Of a stretch of 64,000 nt of DNA, positions 17,201 through 25,604 are shown one piece after another. Origin of the DNA: Bacteroidota bacterium (GTDB lineage Bacteria > Bacteroidota > Bacteroidia > Sphingobacteriales > Sphingobacteriaceae); contig JAFDZM010000104.1 of assembly GCA_018266915.1 (NCBI GenBank), positions 1 to 64,000 on the forward strand. The letters run 5' to 3'. A program made the position numbers and the translations under genes. The notes beneath the pieces are model-generated. The model was not told where the DNA came from. It searched no databases and worked only from the letters and a program-made list of their open reading frames with translations. Position 1 is the stretch's first letter, and every line of letters starts with the position of its first letter.

Positions 17201-17265
17201 AATGATGCTGATACAATAAATGCCGTGCAGAAAATTAAAAGTGCAGCACGAAGGGAATGCTTCAT
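14218..17265 (-). CDS. GH92 family alpha-mannosidase, secreted
   Basis: A 1015-residue exported glycosidase. After the signal peptide (ending SASFAQ) the N-terminal beta-sandwich carries NPFIGTGGHGHTYPGAVVP and YGFSHTHLSGTG; the (alpha/alpha)6 domain carries SGNEDCGQMSAWYV (about residue 665), all hallmarks of GH92 calcium-dependent mannosidases. Two extra C-terminal modules follow: a chitobiase-type Ig-like domain (YYTLDGSTPSTSSTLYTKP, about 812) and a discoidin/F5-8C-like carbohydrate-binding domain to the end. GH92 enzymes trim alpha-1,2/1,3/1,4/1,6-mannosides from yeast mannan or N-glycans; linkage cannot be told here. No SusC/SusD genes are adjacent. A heptad hairpin begins at its stop codon. 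Confidence 0.93.
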   Translation of the reverse strand: MKHSLRAALLIFCTAFIVSASFAQKKKNDYTKLVNPFIGTGGHGHTYPGAVVPFGMVQLSPDTRLEGWDGCSGYYYTDTVVYGFSHTHLSGTGIADYCDILFMPTTGQPQLKNTEYRSGFKKKNESASPGYYKTILDKYNIGVELTATKRVGVHRYDFPSTKEANIIIDLQHRDKVLDSWIEVVNDHEIKGFRRSSSWAADQSIYFYAKFSKPFKTYGIASNDTLQQGKNKLQGTNIKMYIQFDNPGEVIAKVGISSVSDEGALKNLDAEVPDFDFKKVEKAAKADWNTELNKIQVEGGAPEISQDAQRRQYQNGGYNASAYNRPQQKKPPVVTDWAKIKQTVFYTSLYHSMLAPNVYSDVDGQYRGMDQKIHKAEGFDYYTVFSLWDTYRAEDPLFTIINRKRTLDFIKSFLAMYEQGGLLPIWPLASNETYCMVGNHSIPVIVDAYAKGIRDFNTEEAFTAMKAAVNRNQFGLDSYRKNGAVLADDEHESVSKTLEYAYDDWCIAQFAKMLNKPQDYTEFIQRAQYWKNLYNDQTGFMQARVDGGWYEPFDPTDLNNNYTEGNAWQYTFLAPQDVDGLIKRMGGKDKFEAKLDELFTTTSKLSGKQVDDVSGLIGQYAHGNEPSHHMAYLYNFTDSPDKTQMWVNRILKEEYSNSPDGLSGNEDCGQMSAWYVMSALGIYTIQPGQTEYQIGMPQFDKAVINLENGKKFTITNSGSGVSFQDVYLQGMVLNKKTYNKLFIDDKDIQAGGQFDVYTGRLANKLFVQSLEKPVSKISDDLIVSNPYFLNTSPTFKKPFDMTINCYDKDAKIYYTLDGSTPSTSSTLYTKPITISATTTVKAIAVKDDKQSFVDEGTFHKIRDDIKLSLLTKYLPAYSAEGDESLIDGLKGTSNWKTGHWQGFQGSDLIAVVDMGQSKDIKSASLGTLQDVGSWIVFPKAVEYWVSDDNQNFKLAATVNNKIDVKDTKAQTQEFKADLKVKARYVKVVAKQYGPLPDWHESKGQPSYIFADEITIE

Positions 17266-17345
17266 TAGGGCTTAATTATAAATTGATGAATTGCTTTTAC
17301 TAATCAATCAGCAAATTAAACGCTTTGAAACGATATATCGAAAGC

Positions 17346-18152
17346 CTAATGTTCCTTTATAACCAGCGATTCTGCATCATTTATCGTAAAGTCATCCGCA
17401 TCCCTTAAGAATGGGAGCGAACGCCGCGTTTTTGTAACCTCGTCGGGTATGATGGAAAAGGTGTATACATCTGCTTCGTCACGCTTATAATAAATCACAT
17501 CGCCATTAGGGCTGATGCAGGTTGAGTCGCCTGAGTGGTAGATCTCATTCCCATCGTGACCAACCCGGTTCACACCGATCACATACGACTGATTTTCAAC
17601 AGCCCGTGCAGGCAGCAGGGTACGCCAATGCGAAGCTCTGCGCTCGGGCCAGTTGGCAACAACGATCAACACATCGTAGGTTTCATGCACATTTCGCAGC
17701 CATACCGGAAAACGCAGGTCATAGCATATTACCGGGCATATCTTCCAGCCTTTTAGCTCTACAATTAGTTTTCTGTTACCCGGAGTATAAGTATGATGCT
17801 CTTTACCTAACTTGAACAAATGGCGTTTATCATAGCATTGATATTTGCCGTCGGGGCGCATCCATATCAGACGGTTATAATAATGATCGCCTTCTTTAAT
17901 AATAAGGCTACCGGTTACAACGCAATCATATTCTTTGGATATTTTATGCATCCAAAGCATGGTTTTTCCGTTCATGGGTTCTGCGAGTGCTTCGGCATTC
18001 ATGGTAAAACCGGTATTGAACATCTCAGGCAAAATGATCAGATCGGTTTTTTCCCTGATATTGGCTAAACGCAGCGAAATATTCTGCAAGTTTTTGTCAA
18101 TATTTTCCCAAAACAGATAGCCCTGAAATAGTGTAATTTTTAGATTTTCCAT
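17346..18152 (-). CDS. Nitrilase-superfamily omega-amidase
   Basis: A 268-residue carbon-nitrogen hydrolase. The Glu-Lys-Cys triad is visible as E in LIILPEMFNTGF (about 43), K in YDKRHLFKLG (about 110) and C in CPVICYDLRFPVW (about 142). Omega-amidases of the Nit2/YafV group hydrolyse 2-oxoglutaramate or 2-oxosuccinamate. The gene lies 53 bases downstream of an aminotransferase of the methionine/glutamine type in the same direction. The pair fits a pathway in which glutamine donates nitrogen and the resulting oxoamide is cleared by the amidase, for example in methionine salvage. Confidence 0.87.
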   Translation of the reverse strand: MENLKITLFQGYLFWENIDKNLQNISLRLANIREKTDLIILPEMFNTGFTMNAEALAEPMNGKTMLWMHKISKEYDCVVTGSLIIKEGDHYYNRLIWMRPDGKYQCYDKRHLFKLGKEHHTYTPGNRKLIVELKGWKICPVICYDLRFPVWLRNVHETYDVLIVVANWPERRASHWRTLLPARAVENQSYVIGVNRVGHDGNEIYHSGDSTCISPNGDVIYYKRDEADVYTFSIIPDEVTKTRRSLPFLRDADDFTINDAESLVIKEH

Positions 18153-18205
18153 GCAACTAATTTAGATCGGTTAATTTTCTTTTGGAGAAAATGTATCTCC
18201 TAAAT

Positions 18206-19351
18206 TTAAACTTTAATTAATCTATCAACGGCTTTATCCAATGTTTCTTGCCTTTTGGCAAAACAAAATCTCAAAACATGATGATCTGTACCCATATTAT
18301 AAAAGGCCGAAACAGGTATAGAAGCTACCCCGATTTCCTTTGTTAGCCTGATGGCAAGCTCCGCATCTTTCTCGTCACTTATGCGCCCGTATCTTACTGA
18401 TTGAAAGTAAGAGCCCGAACAGGGTAGCAATTCAAACCGGCTGTTTTTTAATGCATCACGGAAATAATCCCGTTTTTGCTGAAAGAAACTTTTTAGGCCC
18501 AGATAAGTTTGCTCGTTTTTTAAATATTCAGCAATACCTACCTGCATAGGCGCATTGACACAGAAAACCAGAAACTGGTGAACTTTTCTAAATTCATTCA
18601 TTAAATGAGCAGGAGCCATACAGTAACCCACCTTCCAACCCGTTGCATGAAATGGTTTGCCAAATGATGCCACGATAAAGCTGCGCTGCCTTAATTCAGG
18701 ATAACGCGCCATACTCAAATGACTTTGCCCGTCATATACCAGGTGCTCATAAACCTCATCGCTCAGGATCAGAATATCCTGGTTCTTTACAATAGCAGAT
18801 AATTCTTCTATATCCTGCTGCTGCAATATTGTTGCTGTAGGGTTGTGCGGCGAATTGAGAATGATCATGCGCGTGCGGTTGTTGATCAGCCTTTTAACCA
18901 TCTCCCAGTTTATTTTGTAATCAGGAGGTTCTAATTCAAGCGACTTTACAATGCCTCCGGCTATTTTAATTGCAGGAGCATAACAGTCAAAAGCCGGTTC
19001 AAAAATGATCACTTCATCATTTGGATGGATGACGGTAGTAATTGCAGTATAAATAGCTTGCGTGCCGCCTGCGGTAATAGTTATCTCGGTATCCGGGTTG
19101 TAATAAGCGCCGTATAGTTTTTCAGTCTTTTTGCTGATCTCCTCGCGCAGCGACATCACACCAGCCATCGGAGCATATTGGTTATAGCCATTCTTCATGG
19201 CCTGGTTTACCAGCTCAATCAATTCAGGTGAAGTCTCGTAATCAGGAAAACCCTGCGAAAGATTAACTGCACCCAACTCATTTGCCAGTGCTGACATTAC
19301 GGTAAAAATAGTGGTGCCCACCTGGGGCAGTTTTGAAACAATAGGTATCAT
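18206..19351 (-). CDS. PLP-dependent methionine/glutamine-type aminotransferase
   Basis: A 381-residue class I/II aminotransferase close to YbdL and the KAT family. Evidence: LSQGFPDYETSPELIE near the N-terminus, YAPMAGVMSLREEIS, the NSPHNPTA motif, DEVYEHLVYDG and the PLP lysine in SFGKPFHATGWK (about residue 235). These enzymes transaminate methionine or aromatic amino acids with 2-oxo acids. The omega-amidase downstream supports glutamine as amino donor. The leader shows no obvious promoter motif. Confidence 0.9.
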   Translation of the reverse strand: MIPIVSKLPQVGTTIFTVMSALANELGAVNLSQGFPDYETSPELIELVNQAMKNGYNQYAPMAGVMSLREEISKKTEKLYGAYYNPDTEITITAGGTQAIYTAITTVIHPNDEVIIFEPAFDCYAPAIKIAGGIVKSLELEPPDYKINWEMVKRLINNRTRMIILNSPHNPTATILQQQDIEELSAIVKNQDILILSDEVYEHLVYDGQSHLSMARYPELRQRSFIVASFGKPFHATGWKVGYCMAPAHLMNEFRKVHQFLVFCVNAPMQVGIAEYLKNEQTYLGLKSFFQQKRDYFRDALKNSRFELLPCSGSYFQSVRYGRISDEKDAELAIRLTKEIGVASIPVSAFYNMGTDHHVLRFCFAKRQETLDKAVDRLIKV

Positions 19352-19459
19352 CTGAAGGCTAAAAGTACTGAAATTATTTAATGGAATCTTTTTTATGATC
19401 AGGCTTAAATTTTAACTAATAAAACAGTTTTAAGATAGTGCTTTTTTGTATTTAAAATT

Positions 19460-19490
19460 TTGATTATTAGTAATTTATATTCTACATTTA
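19460..19490 (+). promoter_or_regulatory. Probable promoter of the NTF2-like gene
   Basis: TTG at 19460-19462, a 20-base spacer and TACATTTA at 19483-19490 (one mismatch to TAnnTTTG). It lies 39 bases before the ATG at 19530. Confidence 0.45.
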
Positions 19491-19529
19491 ATGTAACGAA
19501 CCAGTTACAAACCATTAAATTGTAAAGAC

Positions 19530-20021
19530 ATGAAAAAACTGATGCTGACTGCATTAGCAGTCATTTCATTTGTATGCTTGTGCAAGGCACAAGACGCAAA
19601 AGCGCCCTACAAGGCTGAGTATTCGTCTAATTTTACAATAGCTGACCAATCGTATGCAAACAAGATTTTAACGATATGGAAGGATTATGAGGAAAATATG
19701 CTGGACCGGCATCTCGATTGGTTTGCCGACACAGTTTCCATGAGCTGGATGAACGGCCAAACGGTGAAGGGGAAAGCTGCAAACCTGCAGGGAGCAAAAG
19801 AATATAGGGGAATGCTAAAAAATTTGAAAATTTCGCTGGACGCCTCTGTAAGTTTAAAAAGTGACAAGGGAGACAACGTAGTATGTGTATGGGGTACAGA
19901 AGAATATACTGATAAAGACGGAAAGAAAGCTGTTAACCATTTACAAGAAGTATGGGGCTTTAATAAAGATGGTAAAATTGATATGATGCTCCAGTATGCA
20001 CGGGCCGGCGGCAGTATGTAA
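19530..20021 (+). CDS. Exported NTF2-like (SnoaL-fold) protein
   Basis: A 163-residue protein with signal peptide (MKKLMLTALAVISFVCLCKA) and an NTF2-like domain: a helical YANKILTIWKDYEENMLDRH segment, an ADTVSMSWMNGQTVKGK strand pair and the terminal LQEVWGFNKDGKIDMMLQYAR. Such domains bind small ligands or act as enzymes; no catalytic residue can be assigned. It is followed by an intrinsic terminator and appears monocistronic. Confidence 0.75.
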   Translation: MKKLMLTALAVISFVCLCKAQDAKAPYKAEYSSNFTIADQSYANKILTIWKDYEENMLDRHLDWFADTVSMSWMNGQTVKGKAANLQGAKEYRGMLKNLKISLDASVSLKSDKGDNVVCVWGTEEYTDKDGKKAVNHLQEVWGFNKDGKIDMMLQYARAGGSM

Positions 20022-20040
20022 AAATTGATGCTACTTATTG

Positions 20041-20065
20041 GGCTGCTTAAATAGGCAGCCTTTTT
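20041..20065 (+). terminator. Intrinsic terminator of the NTF2-like gene
   Basis: Stem GGCTGC / GCAGCC with an 8-base loop followed by TTTTT, 20 bases past the stop codon. Confidence 0.85.
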
Positions 20066-20087
20066 CGTTTTTATCAGGACACAGTAA

Positions 20088-20122
20088 ACCTTTTACCTTT
20101 CTCCTTTTAGCTTTCCCCTTCA
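20088..20122. repeat. Five heptads upstream of the ABC importer
   Basis: Units ACCTTTT, ACCTTTC, TCCTTTT, AGCTTTC, CCCTTCA in one 7-base register, ending 17 bases before the substrate-binding protein ATG. Only the T-rich arm type is present. Confidence 0.6.
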
Positions 20123-20139
20123 ATAACTAACTTAGCCAG

Positions 20140-21108
20140 ATGAAGCTCTCAAAATATCTGCTCCTATTATTCGCCCTGGTTTTCTTCGCATCCTGTAATT
20201 CACAAAAAAGCAATGTTCCGGTTGTTGGTTTTGTGGATGCTTTTGAAGATGCAACCATCTCACAGGCGCGTACCGGTTTTACCGATGCCCTGAAAAAGAA
20301 TGGTTTTAGTGAGGACCAGAAAAATATTAAGATAGAATACCGCAATGCGCAAGGGGATATTCCTACGTTAACACAAATCGTCAATTACTTCATTTCAGAA
20401 AAAGTTGATCTGTTAGCTACATGTACCACGTTATCAACTATCACAGCAATTCAAAAAACTAAAACTATTCCCATTTTTGCTATGGTTTCGCCAACTCCTG
20501 AGCGTATGAATGTGATTAGCTCAACCGGCGCTGCGCCTGCTAACTTATTTGGCGCTGTAGAAGAATTGGCTTATATCGATACCTCATTCTCATTAATCCC
20601 AAATTTGCTGAAACCAAAAGGCAACAAACTGGTGGTTGGGATGATCTATAATCAATCCGAACCGCAATCTGCTGATGCAATGAACCGTATTAAAGGCCTT
20701 GCAAATAAATTGAATGTTGAATTGGTTGCGTTACCTTTAAATTCATCAGCGGATGCGCAATTGGTAACCATTTCTCTTTTGAGCAAAAACATTGACGCCT
20801 TTTTTGCGAATCCGGATAACACCGTATTTGCTTCGTTTGAAACGATTTTGAAAAGCTGCAACCAGGCTAATGTGCCTATTTTTACCAGTGAAGCAGGCTT
20901 GGTGCAACGTGGTGCAGTGGCAGCATTCGGGGCTGATATTTACCAATGGGGATACCAGGCAGGGGAGCAGGCTGCGCAATATTTAAAAACGCATAAAACC
21001 GATGGGTTGAAACCAGAAATGGTGAAGATCCGCAAAAGGGTATACAATCCGGCTGCTGCCAAGAAATATAACATTACTATTCCGCCAAATTTTGAAGCTG
21101 TGAAATAA
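20140..21108 (+). CDS. ABC transporter substrate-binding lipoprotein (TrpX/PF04392-like)
   Basis: A 322-residue lipoprotein with lipobox FFASC and a two-lobed periplasmic-binding fold: VGFVDAFEDATISQARTGF, then NYFISEKVDLLATCTTLS, NLFGAVEEL and the ADIYQWGYQAGEQAAQYL segment. The family includes TrpX-like binding proteins for aromatic amino acids, but many members have unknown ligands. It is the first gene of a tightly overlapping three-gene importer; its stop codon shares a base with the permease start. Confidence 0.86.
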   Translation: MKLSKYLLLLFALVFFASCNSQKSNVPVVGFVDAFEDATISQARTGFTDALKKNGFSEDQKNIKIEYRNAQGDIPTLTQIVNYFISEKVDLLATCTTLSTITAIQKTKTIPIFAMVSPTPERMNVISSTGAAPANLFGAVEELAYIDTSFSLIPNLLKPKGNKLVVGMIYNQSEPQSADAMNRIKGLANKLNVELVALPLNSSADAQLVTISLLSKNIDAFFANPDNTVFASFETILKSCNQANVPIFTSEAGLVQRGAVAAFGADIYQWGYQAGEQAAQYLKTHKTDGLKPEMVKIRKRVYNPAAAKKYNITIPPNFEAVK

Positions 21109-21977
21109 TGGATTTCTATCTCACCGCATTATTACAAGGGTTTTGCTTTTCGGCTATTGCTTTGGGTATCTATATCTCGATGAAGATATTCAACATACCG
21201 GATATTACGACTGATGGCAGCTATACACTCGGAGGCTCCATTACCGCAGTGTTGCTTACGCATCATTTATCTGCATTAGTTATCGTGCCGACAGTAATCG
21301 TCGCTGGAGCATTAGCAGGAGCAACAACCGGCTTTTTACATACCAAATTGAAAATTAATCCTTTGTTGTCAGGTATATTAGTGATGTATGCTTTATACTC
21401 GGTTAATTTATCAATAATGGGTCGTTCTAATATTCCCTTAATTAATTTTTCATCAGTATTTACATGGGTCAACATTTCAGCTAACCCTAATCATAACAAT
21501 TTCTGGATATTATTGCTTTTCACAGTTATAATTACATTAATAATCGGTTATCTCCTTAAAACCGATTTCGGCATTGCAATGCGTGCCACAGGGAACAGCG
21601 AATCGATGATTCGTGCTTTGGGTGTAAATACCGACCGCATGAAAATTATTGGATTGGCTTTAGCTAATGCAATGACAGCGTTGAGCGGTTCGCTATTTGC
21701 ACAATTGCAAGACTTTGCAGACATAAGTATGGGAATTGGTATAGTTATTACCGGGCTAGGATCTGTAATTATCGCCGAATCACTAATTAACTGGTTGAAA
21801 ATTAATTCAGTTTGGCTCAGTCTGGCACTTGTGATTTTTGGGGCAATTATTTTTCAGATAGTACTTGCTGTAACATTAAGTATAGGAATAGACGCGACCT
21901 ACCTTAAATTGGTAATGGCCTTATTTGTAGTGATAGTTGTTAGTTTGCCTCTTTTATCTTTCAAAAGCTCCTCATGA
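21108..21977 (+). CDS. ABC transporter permease (TrpY-like)
   Basis: A 289-residue integral membrane protein with about eight to nine hydrophobic segments, e.g. GFCFSAIALGIYISM, ALVIVPTVIVAGALAGATTG and LVMALFVVIVVSLPLL. The DFGIAMRATGNSESMIRALGVNTDRMK loop is the conserved cytoplasmic coupling region of branched-chain/ribose-type permeases. TAATG start/stop overlap with the binding protein and ATGA overlap with the ATPase show translational coupling. Confidence 0.88.
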   Translation: MDFYLTALLQGFCFSAIALGIYISMKIFNIPDITTDGSYTLGGSITAVLLTHHLSALVIVPTVIVAGALAGATTGFLHTKLKINPLLSGILVMYALYSVNLSIMGRSNIPLINFSSVFTWVNISANPNHNNFWILLLFTVIITLIIGYLLKTDFGIAMRATGNSESMIRALGVNTDRMKIIGLALANAMTALSGSLFAQLQDFADISMGIGIVITGLGSVIIAESLINWLKINSVWLSLALVIFGAIIFQIVLAVTLSIGIDATYLKLVMALFVVIVVSLPLLSFKSSS

Positions 21978-22723
21978 TCGACCTGAAAAATATTTATAAA
22001 ACTTTTAATAAAGGTAAAGCTAACCAGGTTGATGCTATCAGGGGAGTGGACCTGTTTATTACTGAAAAGGAATTCCTGGTTATTGTCGGTTCAAATGGAT
22101 CGGGAAAGACCACACTTTTAAATCTGATTGCAGGAGCTGTATTTCCAAGCTCGGGCACTGTTCATATTTATGGCAATGATGTTACCAGGCTGCCCGATTA
22201 TAAACGAAGCGAATGGATTGCCCGGGTTTTTCAGAACCCGCTAAGTGGTACAGCTCCTGATTTAAGTATATTGGATAATTTTCGCCTGGCTGCTATCCGT
22301 ACAAAATCAAAAGGCTTATCCATTGGCATAAATGAGCCTTTTAGAAAATCGGTTAAAGAAAAGATCGCCATGCTGGGAATGGGGTTGGAGAACAAGATAG
22401 AGCAACCCATGGGAACACTTTCGGGCGGTCAGCGACAGGCATTGACCTTATTGATGAGCATTATGGATACTTGCAAAGTACTGTTGCTGGATGAGCCAAC
22501 CGCTGCGCTTGATCCGCGCTCCGCAGAAGTAGTGATGAAAACTGCTGATAAATTGACCACGGAGTTTGGATTAACCACTATACTCATTTCCCATAACCTG
22601 AAGGAAGCTTTTACTTATGGCAACCGAATTATTCAAATGGTTGAAGGAAAGATCATCAAAGACCTGAATAAGCAAGATAAAGCAAGCTTAAAACAGAATG
22701 ATATTTTTGACTGGTTTGGGTAA
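21974..22723 (+). CDS. ABC transporter ATPase (TrpZ-like)
   Basis: A 249-residue ABC ATPase: Walker A GSNGSGKTTLL (about 37-45), Q-loop VFQNPLSG, signature LSGGQRQALTL, Walker B VLLLDEPTAALD and switch His in ILISHNLKEA. It would energise uptake through the permease at 21108. It is followed by a 10-base perfect stem at 22735-22770 shared with the convergent dehydrogenase gene. Confidence 0.9.
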   Translation: MIDLKNIYKTFNKGKANQVDAIRGVDLFITEKEFLVIVGSNGSGKTTLLNLIAGAVFPSSGTVHIYGNDVTRLPDYKRSEWIARVFQNPLSGTAPDLSILDNFRLAAIRTKSKGLSIGINEPFRKSVKEKIAMLGMGLENKIEQPMGTLSGGQRQALTLLMSIMDTCKVLLLDEPTAALDPRSAEVVMKTADKLTTEFGLTTILISHNLKEAFTYGNRIIQMVEGKIIKDLNKQDKASLKQNDIFDWFG

Positions 22724-22734
22724 GACAAGATAAA

Positions 22735-22770
22735 AGGATTTGCAAGATCATGTAAAATCCTGCAAATCCT
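22735..22770. terminator. Bidirectional hairpin between convergent genes
   Basis: AGGATTTGCA (22735-22744) pairs perfectly with TGCAAATCCT (22761-22770). It lies 12 bases after the ATPase stop and 13 bases from the convergent dehydrogenase stop. No long T-run follows, so termination is inferred from position. Confidence 0.5.
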
Positions 22771-22782
22771 CTAATCGTGTTC

Positions 22783-24072
22783 TTATTTTTTATAGGTGAT
22801 CTTATAAATAGTTCCTTTGCTATCATCGCTTACATACAAAGCTCCGTCCGGCCCTTGTGCTAAACCGCATGGACGGTGTTGTGCAGCCCCCTTAGCCTTA
22901 TCTGCGGCGCTACCTGCAAAACCATCAGCAAATATTTCCCATTTGCCGGATGGTCGGCCATTTTTAAATGGTTGAAATACAACGAAGAAACCTGCCTGTG
23001 GTTCCGGTGCCCTGTTCCATGAACCATGGAAAGCAATGAACGCACCATTTTTATATTTTGCAGGGAACTGGTTGCCAGTATAAAATAATAATCCATTTGG
23101 TGCCAGGTGACCAGGATAAGCGGCTACAGGGTTAATGGCATTTTGCCCACCTTCTTTTTTACCGTCGCCGCCATACTCAGGCATCAATATCTTTTTGTGT
23201 GTCTGCCAGTCATAATACATATAAGGCCATCCGGCATTGTCGCCTTTTTTCAGAGCGTACATACATTCGGCAGGTAACTCAGCAGATTGTTTTTCGGTAA
23301 AATATTGAGGAAAAAGATCGTGCAACTGGTCACGGCCATGCTGCATAACAAAAAGCTGATTATCCTGGGTATTCCAGTCGAGTCCCACCACATTTCTTAA
23401 ACCTGTTGCATAACGCACTCCATCACCATAATGCTGGTTAGGTTTGCTTGCGCTGAATTGCCATATACCGCCGGCTGAATCCAAAATAGGGCAGCCCTTT
23501 CGACCAGGAGAACCTTTTTGACGGTCCTTTACCTGGCAAGCGTTGGAGTAAGCGCCAATATTTACATAGAGATGCCCGGCATTATCAAGGGTAATAGCCT
23601 TTGCTTCATGCTCACCGCGGCTAAGCAGTCCGGTAACGATTTTCTCAGGTTTATTAGGATCTATAACCTCATTATTAGCGTTCAATTTGAAGCGGAAAAC
23701 TTCTTCATCAGATGAGGCATAAAGATAACCATTTTTTACAGCGATACCAGTTCCACCAAAACTTCCAAACGAGGCTTTAACATCTGCCTTGTTACCATTT
23801 TGATGTAATAACAAGATGCCTTTGCCTTTTTCAAGTCCTTTAAGCTTTGCGTAGATCTCATTTTGAGGTGTAACTGCAATATGTCTTACACCACCCAGGT
23901 TATCGGCAATAATATTAGCGTTAAAACCGGTTGGTAAAGTAAGTCCCGCACTTTCCGGTGCATTGAAGTTATGGTGTTTGGCCCGGATATCATTTTTTAA
24001 TGCGAGCAACGTGATAATGCCTGCAGTAGCCAATACAGGCAACAAGATGGTTCCCCATGCTTTTCTTTTCAT
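22783..24072 (-). CDS. Sorbosone/glucose dehydrogenase-like (PQQ-type) beta-propeller, exported
   Basis: A 429-residue protein with N-terminal signal or anchor (ILLPVLATAGIITLLAL) and a GSDH-type six-bladed propeller: LPTGFNANIIADNLGGVRHIAV, NAGHLYVNIGAYSNACQV, GLRNVVGLDWNTQDNQLFVMQHGRDQ (broken across blades), FIAFHGSWNRAPEP and YVSDDSKGTIYKI. Related proteins oxidise sugars with PQQ, but family members include ones of unknown substrate; no cytochrome domain is fused. A TAAATTTG box lies 21 bases upstream on the minus strand. Confidence 0.82.
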   Translation of the reverse strand: MKRKAWGTILLPVLATAGIITLLALKNDIRAKHHNFNAPESAGLTLPTGFNANIIADNLGGVRHIAVTPQNEIYAKLKGLEKGKGILLLHQNGNKADVKASFGSFGGTGIAVKNGYLYASSDEEVFRFKLNANNEVIDPNKPEKIVTGLLSRGEHEAKAITLDNAGHLYVNIGAYSNACQVKDRQKGSPGRKGCPILDSAGGIWQFSASKPNQHYGDGVRYATGLRNVVGLDWNTQDNQLFVMQHGRDQLHDLFPQYFTEKQSAELPAECMYALKKGDNAGWPYMYYDWQTHKKILMPEYGGDGKKEGGQNAINPVAAYPGHLAPNGLLFYTGNQFPAKYKNGAFIAFHGSWNRAPEPQAGFFVVFQPFKNGRPSGKWEIFADGFAGSAADKAKGAAQHRPCGLAQGPDGALYVSDDSKGTIYKITYKK

Positions 24073-24092
24073 GATAGTTTATGTTTTGGTAC

Positions 24093-24100
24093 CAAATTTA
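24093..24100 (-). promoter_or_regulatory. Possible -7 box of the sorbosone-dehydrogenase-like gene
   Basis: TAAATTTG on the minus strand, a perfect TAnnTTTG, 21 bases before the ATG at 24072. No TTG at the correct distance upstream. Confidence 0.33.
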
Positions 24101-24358
24101 TAAGATTATACAATAAATACCGAAATGTGTTTTGTATCAATAAAATGACAGTAAACCTATTGTCTTTTTATAAATACCAGACCCGATCTGAGAAAATCTT
24201 CATCTTAATTTCATCTGTCTGAAAATTATATTTTGAAATTATTATAATATTAAAAATATAATATCAATTTAAGTATAGCGATATCCTTGTTCTATTGCAG
24301 GATTAAACCTTTCCAAATGGTATCAGTCCTAACTATATAAATTTTAATATTTAATATT

Positions 24359-24955
24359 ATGAAAAGGATAGCACTCATATCAGCAATAGCAATAAGCGGT
24401 TTATTATTTAATAATAAAGCTGATGCACAGATAAGAATTCACTTAGGTTTGAATTTTGCACCACGACCAGTAGTTTATGCGCAATCTGCAGATTATTCCG
24501 AACCAGCTAACTATGATGGTGACGAGGACTACTACTATTTACCAGATGTTGATGCATACTACAGCGTACCTGACCAATGCTACTATTATAACAATGGCGG
24601 GGCCTGGGTTTCAGCAACCTACCTGCCAGGCGCTTACCGTGATTACGAGTGGCGTTCTGCCCGCAGGTACGAAGTTCGCGCACCACGTCCATTCATGCAC
24701 GCCGATTATTATCGTGCAAGATACAATGGGGTAGCTTTTAATGGCCACTGGGATCGTCCTTATAACCGTTCATATGCAAACAACTATAATTATAATAATG
24801 ACCGCAGGTTTGATAACCACGGCTGGAACAATGATAACCGTCGTAACGACTGGAACCGTGAGCAACATTTTGATAACAGGGGAGGCGATCACGGACGGTT
24901 CGATCAAAGAGGAGGCTGGGATCGCGGTAACGGCCACAGAGAAGGCAGATTTTAA
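24359..24955 (+). CDS. Secreted Tyr/Asn/Arg/Gly-rich protein of unknown function
   Basis: A 198-residue protein with signal peptide ending in KADAQ. The middle is very tyrosine-rich (DEDYYYLPDVDAYYSVPDQC), and residues about 135-198 are low-complexity with repeated DNR, NNDNRR and RGG words. I do not recognise an enzyme. Similar small proteins recur in Sphingobacteriaceae; the repeats suggest a disordered surface or matrix tail. It is followed by an intrinsic terminator and stands alone between a divergent and a convergent neighbour. Confidence 0.7.
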   Translation: MKRIALISAIAISGLLFNNKADAQIRIHLGLNFAPRPVVYAQSADYSEPANYDGDEDYYYLPDVDAYYSVPDQCYYYNNGGAWVSATYLPGAYRDYEWRSARRYEVRAPRPFMHADYYRARYNGVAFNGHWDRPYNRSYANNYNYNNDRRFDNHGWNNDNRRNDWNREQHFDNRGGDHGRFDQRGGWDRGNGHREGRF

Positions 24956-24977
24956 ACCCAATACATATTGTTAATTG

Positions 24978-25009
24978 AAAAAACCACCGTGTATATCCGG
25001 TGGTTTTTT
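24978..25009 (+). terminator. Intrinsic terminator after the Tyr/Asn-rich secreted protein
   Basis: Perfect 12-base stem AAAAAACCACCG / CGGTGGTTTTTT with an 8-base loop. The A- and T-runs make it active in both directions, which suits the convergent gene ending at 25031. Confidence 0.85.
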
Positions 25010-25030
25010 TATTTGCATTGAGTACTATGT

Positions 25031-25267
25031 TTATTTTGCAACCGTCACCTGTTCTGCCAACTCATCAATCCACCCAGAAAGATAAGGGTCAGTGCCATCA
25101 ATTCTGTGCCATTTACCTTTATTATCCGTTGCAATCACTAAATGTAAAGTATCATCCAATGATTTGAACTCATAAGTCTGCGAATAATTTTTCAAATTGA
25201 GCGGATTAACTATCCCGTCAACTGGGCCGTCTGTACCAGTTAAAGTTGCTTCAAATTGTTCTTTCAT
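25031..25267 (-). CDS. Small hypothetical protein
   Basis: A 78-residue soluble protein (MKEQFEATLTGTDGPVDGIV at the start) with several predicted strands and a conserved-looking SGWIDELAEQV tail. I do not recognise a family. I start at the ATG at 25267; extending to 25336 would add a Cys/His-rich stretch in what looks like promoter sequence. Confidence 0.6.
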   Translation of the reverse strand: MKEQFEATLTGTDGPVDGIVNPLNLKNYSQTYEFKSLDDTLHLVIATDNKGKWHRIDGTDPYLSGWIDELAEQVTVAK

Positions 25268-25361
25268 AGTGTTTAAGTTTATTAATAAAACGCCTGCCCT
25301 GTGTATGTGTTTTATATTTTTACATTGACTGAACATTGCGCACTAATGCTAATTTTACATT

Positions 25362-25604
25362 GTGGAAAACATTACGCCTGATCCGAAAATACTAAATGAC
25401 CTGGTAAAAACGAAAATGCCTTTTGGAAAGCATAAGGGTATATTATTGTGCGATTTGCCAGTGTATTACCTCGAATGGTTAAAGAATAAAGGTTTCCCAC
25501 CGGGGAAAATGGGCATGCTTTTGTCAAGCGTTTACGAGATAAAAATAAACGGGCTTGGCAATATATTTTACCTGGTTAAGGCAGCAAACCAAAAACAGGT
25601 GTAA
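25362..25604 (+). CDS. DUF3820 family protein
   Basis: An 80-residue protein matching DUF3820: the MPFGKHKGILLCDLPVYYLE block, then WLKNKGFPPGKMG and YEIKINGL. The family is a small compact domain sometimes linked to exonucleases; its role is unsettled. It starts with GTG at 25362; no suitable ATG lies upstream of the conserved core. Confidence 0.78.
   Translation: MENITPDPKILNDLVKTKMPFGKHKGILLCDLPVYYLEWLKNKGFPPGKMGMLLSSVYEIKINGLGNIFYLVKAANQKQV

Noticed and set aside
14218..17265. Polysaccharide utilisation locus
   Set aside because: GH92 here and GH3/GH29 at 47-51 kb lack any adjacent SusC/SusD pair, so a PUL is not supported.
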